Position numbers and translations under genes: made by a program. Under the pieces are notes generated by a model that made no database searches, was not told where the DNA came from, and saw only the letters and a list, made by a program, of their open reading frames with translations. A stretch of 64,000 nucleotides of DNA from Actinomycetes bacterium (lineage in GTDB: Bacteria; Actinomycetota; Actinomycetes; Mycobacteriales; Mycobacteriaceae), in NCBI GenBank assembly GCA_023418505.1, contig JAEZZR010000005.1, positions 157,874 through 221,873 of the forward strand, read 5' to 3'. Below, piece by piece: positions 1 to 7,659 of this stretch; position 1 is the first letter of the stretch, and each line of letters opens with the position of its first letter.

Positions 1-143
1 GGGGGTTGGTGGGTGATTGCTACAACAGGAGGAGTTTTGTTGCGGGCCGCTTCGGTTCGTGACGTTCTCGAGTGACTGTACTGCTGGAGCTGGCTTGATG
101 GAGTTCAGAACGGCAGCATAGGGCGTCCAGATAAATTACTGCT

Positions 144-160
144 TTCGTCACTGTGACGAA
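144..160. promoter_or_regulatory. 17-nt perfect palindrome, possible operator
   Basis: Two 8-base arms, TTCGTCAC and GTGACGAA, flank a single T. It lies about 65 nt upstream of the start of the small membrane gene at 224. The same core (CGTCAC-N-GTGACG) recurs at 31462–31478 and, less perfectly, near 34498. I do not recognise it as a known corynebacterial regulator site; a dimeric repressor or activator site is an inference. Confidence 0.45.
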
Positions 161-223
161 TAATGGATAGAGAAATGTACGCTGCCAATGCAGGGCTAGC
201 TACAGGAGAGGGTAAGTGGCACT

Positions 224-397
224 ATGAACAACTACAGCGCTGATGCTTTAATAACCAGTCGCTGGATTCGAATAGCAGCGTTAGTCATCTTTACCGGCAT
301 TGTTACTTTCCAGAAGATTTGGTTGCTGGTTGGAATCGGCATTCTGCTTATCGGGATAACCGGCTGGCAGATCTGGGATATTAAACGTCGCCAGTAA
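224..397 (+). CDS. small two-helix membrane protein (57 aa)
   Basis: An ATG at 224 opens a 57-codon frame ending in TAA at 395–397, with AGGAGAG about 14 nt upstream. The protein has a short polar N-terminus with a tryptophan-arginine pair, then two hydrophobic stretches (about residues 16–28 and 32–48) separated by a short turn, and ends in a basic tail (KRRQ). This layout resembles small inner-membrane proteins of the DUF2892 type, but similarity was judged by eye only. A strong terminator at 584–618 could end its transcript, and a perfect palindrome at 144–160 sits in its promoter region. The function is unknown. The good ribosome site and the hydrophobic pattern argue that it is a real gene. 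Confidence 0.55.
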   Translation: MNNYSADALITSRWIRIAALVIFTGIVTFQKIWLLVGIGILLIGITGWQIWDIKRRQ

Positions 398-583
398 TTA
401 CACGGGCGTGCAACCGGTATGAGTAAGAATGCGTCGCGACCGCATACGCTCGCTGCATTCGTGACGTGGAAAGCCTCGACAACAATCATCAATTAGGACG
501 AACCCATGGCGACATAGCGACTGAAAGCACTGCACATTGCACACAACGTCAGAGCCCCGCATCCCTCCACCATAACAAAGTGT

Positions 584-618
584 CCGATAATATATATTAT
601 GACATTATCGGCTTTTTT
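584..618 (+). terminator. rho-independent terminator, plus strand
   Basis: CCGATAAT (584–591) pairs with ATTATCGG (604–611) and is followed directly by CTTTTTTT. Orientation fits termination of the transcript from the small gene at 224–397. Confidence 0.8.
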
Positions 619-631
619 TATAAAACCCACC

Positions 632-674
632 GATGGTGGGAAGTCTTACTTTCAACCCCCAACTTCCCACCATC
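632..674. other. 13-bp perfect hairpin with C-rich loop
   Basis: GATGGTGGGAAGT (632–644) and ACTTCCCACCATC (662–674) are perfect complements. The 17-nt loop contains TTTCAACCCCC. The loop closely matches that of the hairpin at 811–860 although the stems differ in sequence, which suggests a structured RNA or a single-stranded recognition element rather than a simple sequence repeat. There is no T-tract after it, so it is not an ordinary terminator. Confidence 0.6.
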
Positions 675-1130
675 AGCCCCAGGCTAGGCCTAGGAGTCAA
701 AATTTCTAGCCACACCCCACGCGTGTGTCGCTCTTGGAATGCTTGTCATAAGCGGATGAATACACTTACGACGGGCTATGAAATTTTTCCTCCCGAGCCG
801 TAACCCAGGCTCCACCGGGGTGCGATTTATTTCAATCCCCCCTCTCGCAACCCCGGTGGATGGGCGCCGGGCGGCCAGCCCCCTTTCCAGCTCGCACCGA
901 CTTGAACCGAAATTGGATCCTCGTTTCAACCCCCTATGGCAACTTTGCACTCACACCCCATGTGCTTGTGCGATTGTGCCAAGTTGTTGGCCAAATCTCG
1001 GTTCCTTTTTCAAGTTCCACAAATAGTTATAAACCCTTTGCGCAAAAAGAACAATAGGGAATCTCAAACCACTACCCCCTTACTACCCCCATTAAGGTTG
1101 CGTAGGGTTTCCCTTTATAGCGTTACCTAG
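675..1130 (+). ncRNA. non-coding region of C-rich-loop hairpins (candidate structured RNA)
   Basis: No convincing gene lies between 398 and 1183. The stretch instead holds several hairpins. The strongest pairs 811–825 with 845–860: 15 bp with one bulged A and a loop containing TTTCAATCCCCCC. Smaller ones have CCCC loops, such as CACA/TGTG around 711–727 and CACACCCCATGTG near 953–965. A third TTTCAACCCCC copy lies near 925–935. An imperfect long pairing joins about 901–916 to 991–1016, and GGCAACTTTGCAC pairs imperfectly with GTGCCAAGTTGTT. Actinobacterial 6C RNA is known for two stem-loops with runs of six cytosines, and one loop here has six and another five. This is a resemblance, not an identification. 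The plus strand is favoured because it carries the C-runs. Confidence 0.35.
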
Positions 1131-1170
1131 GCATTATGCGAAAAAATACCTATCCGAGCATCCGGGCATA

Positions 1171-1176
1171 TAGACT
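1171..1176 (+). promoter_or_regulatory. -10 box of a leaderless transcript
   Basis: TAGACT ends 7 nt before the ATG at 1184, so transcription would start at or next to that codon. The same spacing is seen before the genes at 13277, 24043, 52193 and 53998. Confidence 0.5.
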
Positions 1177-1183
1177 GTTCGCC

Positions 1184-1237
1184 ATGCCTGAACAATCGGA
1201 AGAACCTCCGTCTCACCAGGGTGGTGTTAACGGATGA
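1184..1237 (+). CDS. 17-residue leader ORF coupled to the CNNM gene
   Basis: An ATG placed 7 nt after a -10-like TAGACT opens a 17-codon frame (MPEQSEEPPSHQGGVNG). Its TGA overlaps the ATG of the following membrane protein as ATGA. The downstream gene has no clear Shine-Dalgarno sequence of its own, so translation may depend on ribosomes finishing this short frame. Leaderless mRNAs and upstream ORFs are common in corynebacteria and mycobacteria. The peptide is acidic and proline-containing, with no obvious attenuator codon run. Alternatively the true start of the membrane protein is simply the ATG at 1234 on an mRNA starting near 1184. Confidence 0.4.
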   Translation: MPEQSEEPPSHQGGVNG

Positions 1238-2592
1238 TCGCAGCGCTTTCACTTCTTGCCGCTTTCCTGTTGCTTGTCTTCTTGAACGGCATTTTTGTTG
1301 CCGTCGAGTTTTCCTACCTAACGGTCAACAGAAATGACATTCGCCGCCGCATCGAAAACGGCGACAAAACCGCAAAACTCGTCGACACCGCCCTCACCAA
1401 AACATCGACGAACCTCTCCGGCGCCCAACTCGGCATCACAGTCACCTCGCTGATGGCAGGTTTTCTCACCGGACCGTCTCTCGGAGAAATCTTCCGCCTA
1501 AGTTTCGGGGCAACCGACATCCCTGCCGGCGTCGTAACGTCCATCAGCACTACAGGGGCGTTCATCATTGCCACGTTTACCCAGATGGTCTTCGGAGAGC
1601 TCGTACCGAAGAACTGGGCAATCGCGCAACCGATGCGCGTCTCTCGCCTGGTGGTGCGCCCCCAGAACATCTTCATGTTCCTCCTGGGGTGGCTGGTCTA
1701 CCTGCTTAACAGCGCCGCAAACTGGATCCTGCGCAAGCTCGGCTTCTCCCCAGAAGAGGAACTCGCCAGCGCGCGTAGTGCCGATGAGTTGCTCGCCGTC
1801 GTCGACCGCTCCGGCAACGAAGGCACCCTCAACCCGCGCACAGCAGAGCTCGTCGCCCGATCGATTGAGTTCGGCGAGCGTACGGCTGCCGACGTCATGA
1901 CGCCTCGTCCACAAGCAATCTTCATTGAAGACGAAACCGTCGCGCAAATGCTTGCCGTCGTCGCAGAAACAGGACACGCACGCTTTCCTGTTATACGGGA
2001 GGACGTCGACGACATCAGCGGCCTGGTGCACTACAACCGCCTGTTAGCCGTGCCGTATGAACAGCGGGAAACCACCCCAGCTGCGAGTCTGGCCGAACCC
2101 GTCCTGTTCGTCAACGACTCCACTACCCTCGATCCCCTGATGCGCCAACTCCGCGAAGACCCGCACCAATTTGCGATCGTCGTCGACGAATACGGCGGCA
2201 CAGACGGGATCGTCACACTGGAGGATCTCGTCGAGGAAATCGTCGGTGAGATCGACGACGAACAGGACGACCGCTCCAAACTCTTCAACCGCATCAGCGA
2301 CGACATCCTGTTGGTCTCCGGGCTGATGCGCCCCGACGAACTCGGCGACATCGTCGACCTGGACATCCCAGAAGGCGAAGAATCCGACACCCTCGGTGGC
2401 TACATCGCCGAAACCCTCGACCGCATGCCACGCGCCGGCGACGAAGTCGAACTCGAAGCCATCGACCACACCAACCGCGACGAAGAAGACCTGCCGACCG
2501 CAGCACAAGTCCAGCTACGCGTCCAACGCATGGCGCGCCACCGCGTCGGCCGCATTCGCGTAACCATTACTCGCCAACAGGAGGAGCAATAA
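1234..2592 (+). CDS. hemolysin-like CNNM/CorC family membrane protein, paralog 1
   Basis: This 452-residue protein has the full layout of the CNNM/CorC family: a DUF21 membrane domain (about residues 1–190, beginning with a hydrophobic helix and a VAVEFSYLTVNR motif), two CBS repeats (about 215–335, including DEYGGTDGIVTLEDLVEEIVG), and a C-terminal CorC/HlyC domain (about 345–445). The family is linked to Mg2+ or Co2+ homeostasis; the older name hemolysin is historical. The start at 1234 is chosen because it gives a complete first helix and overlaps the leader ORF. One nucleotide separates its stop from the ATG of the next, paralogous gene, so the two form an operon. In corynebacteria this pair commonly lies near gnd, as here. 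Confidence 0.9.
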   Translation: MIAALSLLAAFLLLVFLNGIFVAVEFSYLTVNRNDIRRRIENGDKTAKLVDTALTKTSTNLSGAQLGITVTSLMAGFLTGPSLGEIFRLSFGATDIPAGVVTSISTTGAFIIATFTQMVFGELVPKNWAIAQPMRVSRLVVRPQNIFMFLLGWLVYLLNSAANWILRKLGFSPEEELASARSADELLAVVDRSGNEGTLNPRTAELVARSIEFGERTAADVMTPRPQAIFIEDETVAQMLAVVAETGHARFPVIREDVDDISGLVHYNRLLAVPYEQRETTPAASLAEPVLFVNDSTTLDPLMRQLREDPHQFAIVVDEYGGTDGIVTLEDLVEEIVGEIDDEQDDRSKLFNRISDDILLVSGLMRPDELGDIVDLDIPEGEESDTLGGYIAETLDRMPRAGDEVELEAIDHTNRDEEDLPTAAQVQLRVQRMARHRVGRIRVTITRQQEEQ

Positions 2593-2593
2593 C

Positions 2594-3712
2594 ATGTCAA
2601 CGCTGACTGCAGTGGGCGTGCTCATCGCACTCCTGGCACTCAACGCATACTTCGTCGCCGCCGAATTCGCGATGGTCTCCGCGCGCCGCGACCAGATCGA
2701 ACCCGCCGCCGTCGACGGATCAACCGGAGCGCGCTACGCATTACGAGGCATCGAGGACGTCTCTACGTCGTTAGCTGCTACCCAGCTTGGCATCACGGCG
2801 TGCTCGTTGTTGATCGGTGCCGTCGGCGAGCCGGCAATCGCGCACTTCCTGGAAGACTACATCGTCAAGATTGGGCTGCCGGCCAGCGCATCACACCTGG
2901 TGGCGCTGATCATCGCATTGCTGTTCGTGACGTTCCTGCACATGGTCCTCGGCGAGATGGTGCCGAAAAACATCGCAATTACCTCGCCGACACGCACCGC
3001 GCGCTTCGTCGGGCCGTCGCTGCACTTCTTCGTACGCATCATGCGCCCCGTAATCTGGCTGATGAACGAAACCGCCAACCGGTTGGTGCGCCTCCTGTTT
3101 AAAGCAACACCAAAAGACGAAGTCGACTCCGCATTCACCAGCAGCCAAGTACAGGACTTCGTCGCAGAATCCGGCCGGCAAGGACTCCTGGACAACGATG
3201 AACTCGCGCTGCTACAGAAGGCACTGTCCTTCGAGAACCTCACAGCAGGCGACATCACCATCGCGAAGGACGACCTAACCACCGTCACCCGCGACGTCAC
3301 GCCCGCGCAGATCGAACAGATGTGCGCCGATACGCGTTACTCGCGCTTCCCTGTTGTGGACAGGAAGGGACGCATCCGCGGCTACGTCCACGCCAAGGAC
3401 ATGCTGCAGCTCGACGAGGACGCGCGCCACCAGCCACTACCCTCGTCCCTGATACGCACGCTCACCGTCGTACAGGCGGACGATAAGCTCCAGAAGGTCA
3501 TGCGCATCATGCAGCGCGCGCAGGTTCACTTCGCGATCGTGGCAAGTTCTTCGCCTGCTTCAGGAGGAGTTTCCATCGCAGACGCCACCAAGTCTTCGGC
3601 AATTCTTGCTGGCGACGACGGCGCGCAGGCAGATCAAGCTTTCCTCGGCATCATCGCGCTTGAGGATGTGCTTGAGGAGCTCGTCGGTGAGGTTCGGCAA
3701 GCGACCAGCTAG
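2594..3712 (+). CDS. hemolysin-like CNNM/CorC family membrane protein, paralog 2
   Basis: A strong AGGAGG sits about 8 nt before the ATG at 2594. The 372-residue product has a DUF21 membrane domain (about 1–185, with the family motif YFVAAEFAMVSARR near the N-terminus and GEMVPKN in the middle) and two CBS repeats (about 205–365). It ends with LEDVLEELVGEV, so it lacks the C-terminal CorC/HlyC domain present in the upstream paralog. The two proteins may work as a heteromeric ion transporter or sensor. The CBS region contains an apparent insertion of about 25 residues rich in Ser and Ala near 320–345. Transcription is probably shared with the upstream gene. Confidence 0.9.
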   Translation: MSTLTAVGVLIALLALNAYFVAAEFAMVSARRDQIEPAAVDGSTGARYALRGIEDVSTSLAATQLGITACSLLIGAVGEPAIAHFLEDYIVKIGLPASASHLVALIIALLFVTFLHMVLGEMVPKNIAITSPTRTARFVGPSLHFFVRIMRPVIWLMNETANRLVRLLFKATPKDEVDSAFTSSQVQDFVAESGRQGLLDNDELALLQKALSFENLTAGDITIAKDDLTTVTRDVTPAQIEQMCADTRYSRFPVVDRKGRIRGYVHAKDMLQLDEDARHQPLPSSLIRTLTVVQADDKLQKVMRIMQRAQVHFAIVASSSPASGGVSIADATKSSAILAGDDGAQADQAFLGIIALEDVLEELVGEVRQATS

Positions 3713-4078
3713 ACGCGAAACTTGCGGCTGGCAGTGCACTGCCATCCGTGAGTCATTTCTAAATAGCAGTTTTTAGCCCCTAATCGGCGTTCTGAGGTAA
3801 GAAAGCGCACCCACCTAACCTTTCCCCCAGTATCGACGGGACAACGCCTTAAAAACGCGAATTCTGCACTTTTACAGCAGGAGCTTAACGACGGGCACTC
3901 TCCCGCCCGCCCACTACACGGATCACCTCCTGTTGGGCACGCCAAAATGACAGCACAGAAGAAGGTTTCTCCTGCCTGTTCATTTCCTCCTGTAGGGGTG
4001 GCATCACCAGTCCACGACTGTGCACCAGTGGCCGGCATCGAACCTTAGGCCGCCTAAATCACCAACGACACACCGCGC
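3713..4078. other. intergenic region with palindrome
   Basis: This convergent gap between the CNNM operon and the HNH gene holds no supportable gene. A perfect 16-nt palindrome, TGGCAGTGCACTGCCA, lies at 3729–3744 just after the CNNM stop and could form a U-less terminator hairpin. One copy of the variant 11-mer GCTTAACGACG lies at 3883–3893. CCTCCTGT recurs at about 3925 and 3990. Confidence 0.5.
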
Positions 4079-5302
4079 CTACGTCCGGATCCTTCTCGCC
4101 CGGTACAGCGCATACGCCCGCCCGGCAAGCCCGGTTGCTGCCGAGCTATTAAAGCTCACCCGGTTTCCTGCTGGGTTGATCAGCCCTACTTCTCCGCCGG
4201 GTTCAACGCGGTCGACGTATTCTTTGCGCCGCCGATCATCGACTTTGCCGTGGTGTTCGCGGCACATCAGCGTCATGTTTTCGATGCTGGTTTCCCCGCC
4301 CCTCCTGTGGGCTTTCAGGTGGTGCGCCTGCCCTACGATGCTCGGCCGGTCGCACCCGTCCCAGCTGCACACCGGATTATCAATCACCATGGCCACGCGT
4401 TGGTGATCCGTCGCAAGCCTAGTCCGCGCGATGGGGAACATCGTGTCTACTTGGCAATTCTCGTCGTAGACCACTACCCACCCACGGTCGGCGAGCATTG
4501 CGCCGGCAAATTCTTTCGGTGTGAGCACCGAACCGTCGCTGGTTGTCGCGTAGCGTGGCGCGTATTCCTCGAGATCCTGCACGGTCATGACGATGGCTGG
4601 TTGGTAGGCGAGCTTGTCGACGTTCGGGTATCCCGTCTTTCCGGTCTTCCTGTTGTCGATGCCGCTGTACCAGGCTTCGACGCAGGCTTGTCCGAGACAG
4701 CGGTCGAAGGTGTAGTCGTCGTGGGCTTTCTTTACCTGTGCTGCGCGGACGGATAGTGGCACCAGTAGGCGGTCGATCATTGCTGCTGGTGCGGAGATCA
4801 TCATGTGTTTGAGTCCGCGAACATCGGCCTGTTGGGACACTCGGGCGCGCACGTGCTGTGGGGCCGCGGTTTCTTCGTTGAGTTGTGCCACCAATAGGCG
4901 GAGTTTGCGGTCGGCTTCCTGGTATTCGTCGTCGGCGATTTCGTCGATGAAGCGCCCGTAGTATTCGTCGCGGATCTCGACGTTGTTGATCTGTCGCACG
5001 CGCTTGTCTACTAGCAGCAGCATTTCCAGGCTGAAGCCGCTCAACTCTGCCCGACCAACAGCCGCGCTCACGTCCCCTGCGACATCAGAGCCACACATCC
5101 GCTTGCTGCACTGTACGGCTGCCACTGCGAATTTTGGCGTCCACCCGCACCGCGCCACCAGAGCCTTAGCCCCAATATTGCCCGCGTGGATTTCGCGCAG
5201 GATGGCTACGCCCTGGCGTCGTAAGCTTTCAAATATTGACAAAGCTGACGACGACGATCCCTCGCCGCCGCCAGCCCGTTGCCTGTCCATGTCCCCCGTC
5301 AT
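4079..5302 (-). CDS. HNH endonuclease domain protein (DUF222/13E12-like)
   Basis: The 407-residue product ends with an HNH nuclease domain. CSWDGC (312–317) and a later CREHH (347–351) supply the metal-binding Cys/His pairs, and AHH (326–328) with the following HRRGG supplies the catalytic histidines. The N-terminal 300 residues are largely helical and charged, as in the DUF222/13E12 repeat proteins common in actinobacteria. Those proteins are often multicopy and of unknown role; a link to mobile elements or recombination is often suggested but not shown here. It stands alone on the minus strand between two unrelated operons, and an 18-nt palindrome lies just upstream at 5321–5338. No clear ribosome site precedes the ATG at 5302. 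The ATG four codons downstream is an alternative, with GGGGG very close to it. Confidence 0.75.
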   Translation of the reverse strand: MTGDMDRQRAGGGEGSSSSALSIFESLRRQGVAILREIHAGNIGAKALVARCGWTPKFAVAAVQCSKRMCGSDVAGDVSAAVGRAELSGFSLEMLLLVDKRVRQINNVEIRDEYYGRFIDEIADDEYQEADRKLRLLVAQLNEETAAPQHVRARVSQQADVRGLKHMMISAPAAMIDRLLVPLSVRAAQVKKAHDDYTFDRCLGQACVEAWYSGIDNRKTGKTGYPNVDKLAYQPAIVMTVQDLEEYAPRYATTSDGSVLTPKEFAGAMLADRGWVVVYDENCQVDTMFPIARTRLATDHQRVAMVIDNPVCSWDGCDRPSIVGQAHHLKAHRRGGETSIENMTLMCREHHGKVDDRRRKEYVDRVEPGGEVGLINPAGNRVSFNSSAATGLAGRAYALYRARRIRT

Positions 5303-5320
5303 GGACGCGACGTTAATGCC

Positions 5321-5338
5321 TTCCTGTTACAGCAGGAA
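5321..5338. promoter_or_regulatory. 18-nt inverted repeat upstream of the HNH gene
   Basis: TTCCTGTTACAGCAGGAA has 6-base arms TTCCTG/CAGGAA around a short centre and lies 19 nt upstream of the HNH gene start. Its right half recurs as TTACAGCAGGAG at 3872–3883, beyond the end of the same gene. An operator role is an inference from position. Confidence 0.35.
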
Positions 5339-5400
5339 CCACCAACCTGCCGCCGGCAAGCCCTCCTGTGGAGAATTCCCCTCCTGTGGATAGCCGCCCG

Positions 5401-6882
5401 CTAGATGGGGTCTGGTGCCGAATCTTCTTCCTGTTTTCTAGCGACTAGCCGGGCGGCGTATGGGTCGCGGGATTTGCGTCCCCAGTACAGTAAGCCCCAG
5501 GCCAGGGATGCGATGAAGATGATCAGCATTGGGATGAGCATCCAGTAGGGGCCGAATTGGTAGATGATTGGTACGGAGATCGCGGTGATGATGCCGCCGC
5601 CGAAGAATGGTTCGAAGACTAGCTGTTTGTAGCCGAAGGCTTCGAATGCTGGGGATTCGCTTTCTGGGTCGGCGATGCGCATGAGGATCAGGCCGGTTGC
5701 GGTGACACCCATGGATTGGCCGAAGTCGCCGATGCCGCGTTCGAGCCAGTAGGACGGGATAGTCCGGGGTACCATCCACAGCAGCAGGAATACGTTGATC
5801 ACTACGCCGAACAGGCATAGCAGCAGGAATGGCATGAAGTTATCGGCGATGGCCTGCAGGCTGATGGTTGCCAGTGCGGCTACGATCAGCATGTCCAGTG
5901 CGAGTCCCTGGATGCGTAGCATCATGTTGGAGTCGATCAGGTAGTCGTAGCCGGTTTTGTTCAGCAGGATCTGTACGATGATGCCGCCGATCATGGCGAT
6001 TGGGAATAGTGGCACGTAGCGCAGCAGTTCTACTTGGTCTGCCCAGAGTTGCTGTTCGATCCACTGCAGGCTTTCTAGGATCACTACACCGAAGAGGATC
6101 GCCAGACCAATAAATGCAGCGTGCAGCGATAGTGGTTCGATCGACGATGGACGTGCCGTCATCACTGCAGCGGTGTATTGCTCATCGCGACGGAAGAGGC
6201 CGCGCTGCTCTTCTAGGCTTCGGTTTTGCACTTCGGTGACGATCTGGGTTCGTCCGGTGCGAATCGCCCAGTTGATCACGCCGACGCCGATGATGATGCC
6301 ACCCACCAGGCCTACGGTAGCGATGGCCACAGCCAGGTCGCCGCCTTCTGGGAAGCCCACTTCGTCGAAGACGTCCATCATGCCGGCAGCCGTACCGTGG
6401 CCACCTTCGAAACCGATTTCAATCAGTGCACCAGCCATCGGCGACATACCGAACAGCGGCGCCAGCACCAGAATCGCCAGCAGCAAGCCCACTACGTACT
6501 GGCCGGATGCAAACGCAAAACCTACCGATAGCTGTGGGCCGGCCAGGTGGTAGACCTCTTTTGGCTTAGGCAGTTTGTGCCCCAAGAATAGCGTTGCGAA
6601 CACTACCGAAATCAGCAGGCCAGGCAGCGTTTTCCACACGGAGAGAATTTCTTCGCCGAATGCGCCGCCTGCGGATAGGCGGTCTACTACCTCGCCATCG
6701 GTAATCCAACCGGCGATGGTGCCAAGCACTTCGGGACCAACCAGCAACGCCAGACCACCTGCGATGATGGAGCTAGGCAGAAACAGGTTTTGGGTCCACT
6801 TCACTCGCATGCGAATTACTTTGCCTACTAGCAGCACCACTAGCAGCACTACGAGTGCGAAACCTACGGAGGTTGGTGTCAT
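5401..6882 (-). CDS. sodium:glutamate symporter family (ESS/GltS-type) permease
   Basis: The 493-residue protein is hydrophobic throughout, with about ten to twelve membrane segments. It carries the glycine-rich signature of the ESS family, including LPSSIIAGG near the N-terminus and GFEGGHGTAAG in the middle. Family members bring glutamate in with Na+, but the exact substrate cannot be read here. The start at 6882 is preferred over longer frames because GGAGGTG lies 9–11 nt upstream and the protein then begins directly with its first membrane helix. A 6-bp hairpin (GGGCTG/CAGCCC, 6914–6930) lies in its leader. The gene appears monocistronic. Confidence 0.8.
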   Translation of the reverse strand: MTPTSVGFALVVLLVVLLVGKVIRMRVKWTQNLFLPSSIIAGGLALLVGPEVLGTIAGWITDGEVVDRLSAGGAFGEEILSVWKTLPGLLISVVFATLFLGHKLPKPKEVYHLAGPQLSVGFAFASGQYVVGLLLAILVLAPLFGMSPMAGALIEIGFEGGHGTAAGMMDVFDEVGFPEGGDLAVAIATVGLVGGIIIGVGVINWAIRTGRTQIVTEVQNRSLEEQRGLFRRDEQYTAAVMTARPSSIEPLSLHAAFIGLAILFGVVILESLQWIEQQLWADQVELLRYVPLFPIAMIGGIIVQILLNKTGYDYLIDSNMMLRIQGLALDMLIVAALATISLQAIADNFMPFLLLCLFGVVINVFLLLWMVPRTIPSYWLERGIGDFGQSMGVTATGLILMRIADPESESPAFEAFGYKQLVFEPFFGGGIITAISVPIIYQFGPYWMLIPMLIIFIASLAWGLLYWGRKSRDPYAARLVARKQEEDSAPDPI

Positions 6883-6982
6883 GGGTATGGACACCTCCAA
6901 TCTATGTCGTGCCGGGCTGTGTGCCAGCCCACATTCAAAGAGATTTGAGGAATACCTTACCGTGTGTTTGGGGTAAATCAAT

Positions 6983-7017
6983 AACCCTGATCTTTGCTGG
7001 TAAAGATCAGGGTTTTT
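6983..7017. terminator. strong hairpin between tpx and the symporter gene
   Basis: AACCCTGATCTTT (6983–6995) and AAAGATCAGGGTT (7002–7014) form a 13-bp perfect stem with a 6-nt loop. It most likely ends the minus-strand tpx transcript, although its best T-run (TTTTT) is on the plus strand. Confidence 0.6.
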
Positions 7018-7123
7018 AAGATTTTGCTTGCCGACGACGACGCGAATAAACGCCCTTAAGGATTACGCCTTCTGTCGCACCGCAAGCCGGCAGCTATGAC
7101 ACCATATTTACTGTATTCAAGCC

Positions 7124-7627
7124 TTAAGACAGTGCGGCGATTGCGGCGTCGTAGTTTGGTTCGGTGGCGATTTCGTCGACAAGCTCGGTGTGCAATACGC
7201 GTCCTTCTGCATCCGTGACGATCACGCTGCGAGCCAGCAAGCCCGCCAGCGGGCCGTCCTGCTGTACCAAGCCCACGGCATCGCCGAACTCGTGGCGGAA
7301 ATCCGATGCCACGCGCGCGTTGTTGGTGTTCTCAGCGCCGCAGAAGCGTCCCAGGGCGAAAGGCAGGTCGCGGGAGAGGTTGACCACCACGGTGCCGTCC
7401 AGATCAGTGGCACGCTGGTTGAACTCGCGCACCGAAGTCGCGCACACACCGGTATCTACGGACGGGAAAATATTGTAAATAACGCGCTGGCCAGCTAGAT
7501 CGGTGTTCTTCAGGGGTGCGAGCTCGTCGGTGGTGACCGTAAAGTCTGGCAGCGTGCTGCCGATTTCAGGCAGGGTGCCGGAGACGTTGACGGGGGTTCC
7601 TCGGAAAGCAGTCTTCAAATTACTCAT
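7124..7627 (-). CDS. tpx: thiol peroxidase Tpx
   Basis: At 167 residues this is the usual length of an atypical 2-Cys peroxiredoxin of the Tpx class. The peroxidatic cysteine lies in the motif FPSVDTGVCATSVREFN (about residues 54–70), and the resolving cysteine in PFALGRFCGAENT (about 90–102). It reduces hydrogen and alkyl hydroperoxides in the cytoplasm using thioredoxin. AAAGGAA precedes the ATG. The gene is followed by a 13-bp hairpin at 6983–7017 and preceded by an FAD dehydrogenase on the same strand 32 nt away, so co-transcription is possible. Confidence 0.95.
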   Translation of the reverse strand: MSNLKTAFRGTPVNVSGTLPEIGSTLPDFTVTTDELAPLKNTDLAGQRVIYNIFPSVDTGVCATSVREFNQRATDLDGTVVVNLSRDLPFALGRFCGAENTNNARVASDFRHEFGDAVGLVQQDGPLAGLLARSVIVTDAEGRVLHTELVDEIATEPNYDAAIAALS

Positions 7628-7659
7628 GGGTTCCTTTCTACACGCCCTCGCCCGGCGCG

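Noticed and set aside
466..687. Open frame of 73 codons on the plus strand
   Set aside because: It runs through a strong terminator and a perfect hairpin, has no ribosome site and unusual composition.
632..935. CRISPR array, because TTTCAAYCCCCC recurs
   Set aside because: Spacing is irregular, copies are few and the repeated part is only a loop; no cas genes are present.
690..1130. Several overlapping short frames in the C-rich region
   Set aside because: No ribosome sites and low-complexity translations; the hairpins explain the sequence better.
4250..4756. 168-codon plus-strand frame opposite the HNH gene
   Set aside because: It is the antisense shadow of a gene with clear HNH motifs and has no domain signal of its own.
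5369..5395. Two DnaA-box-like sequences (TTCTCCACA, CTATCCACA)
   Set aside because: Each has a mismatch to the consensus, only two occur and no origin genes are near.
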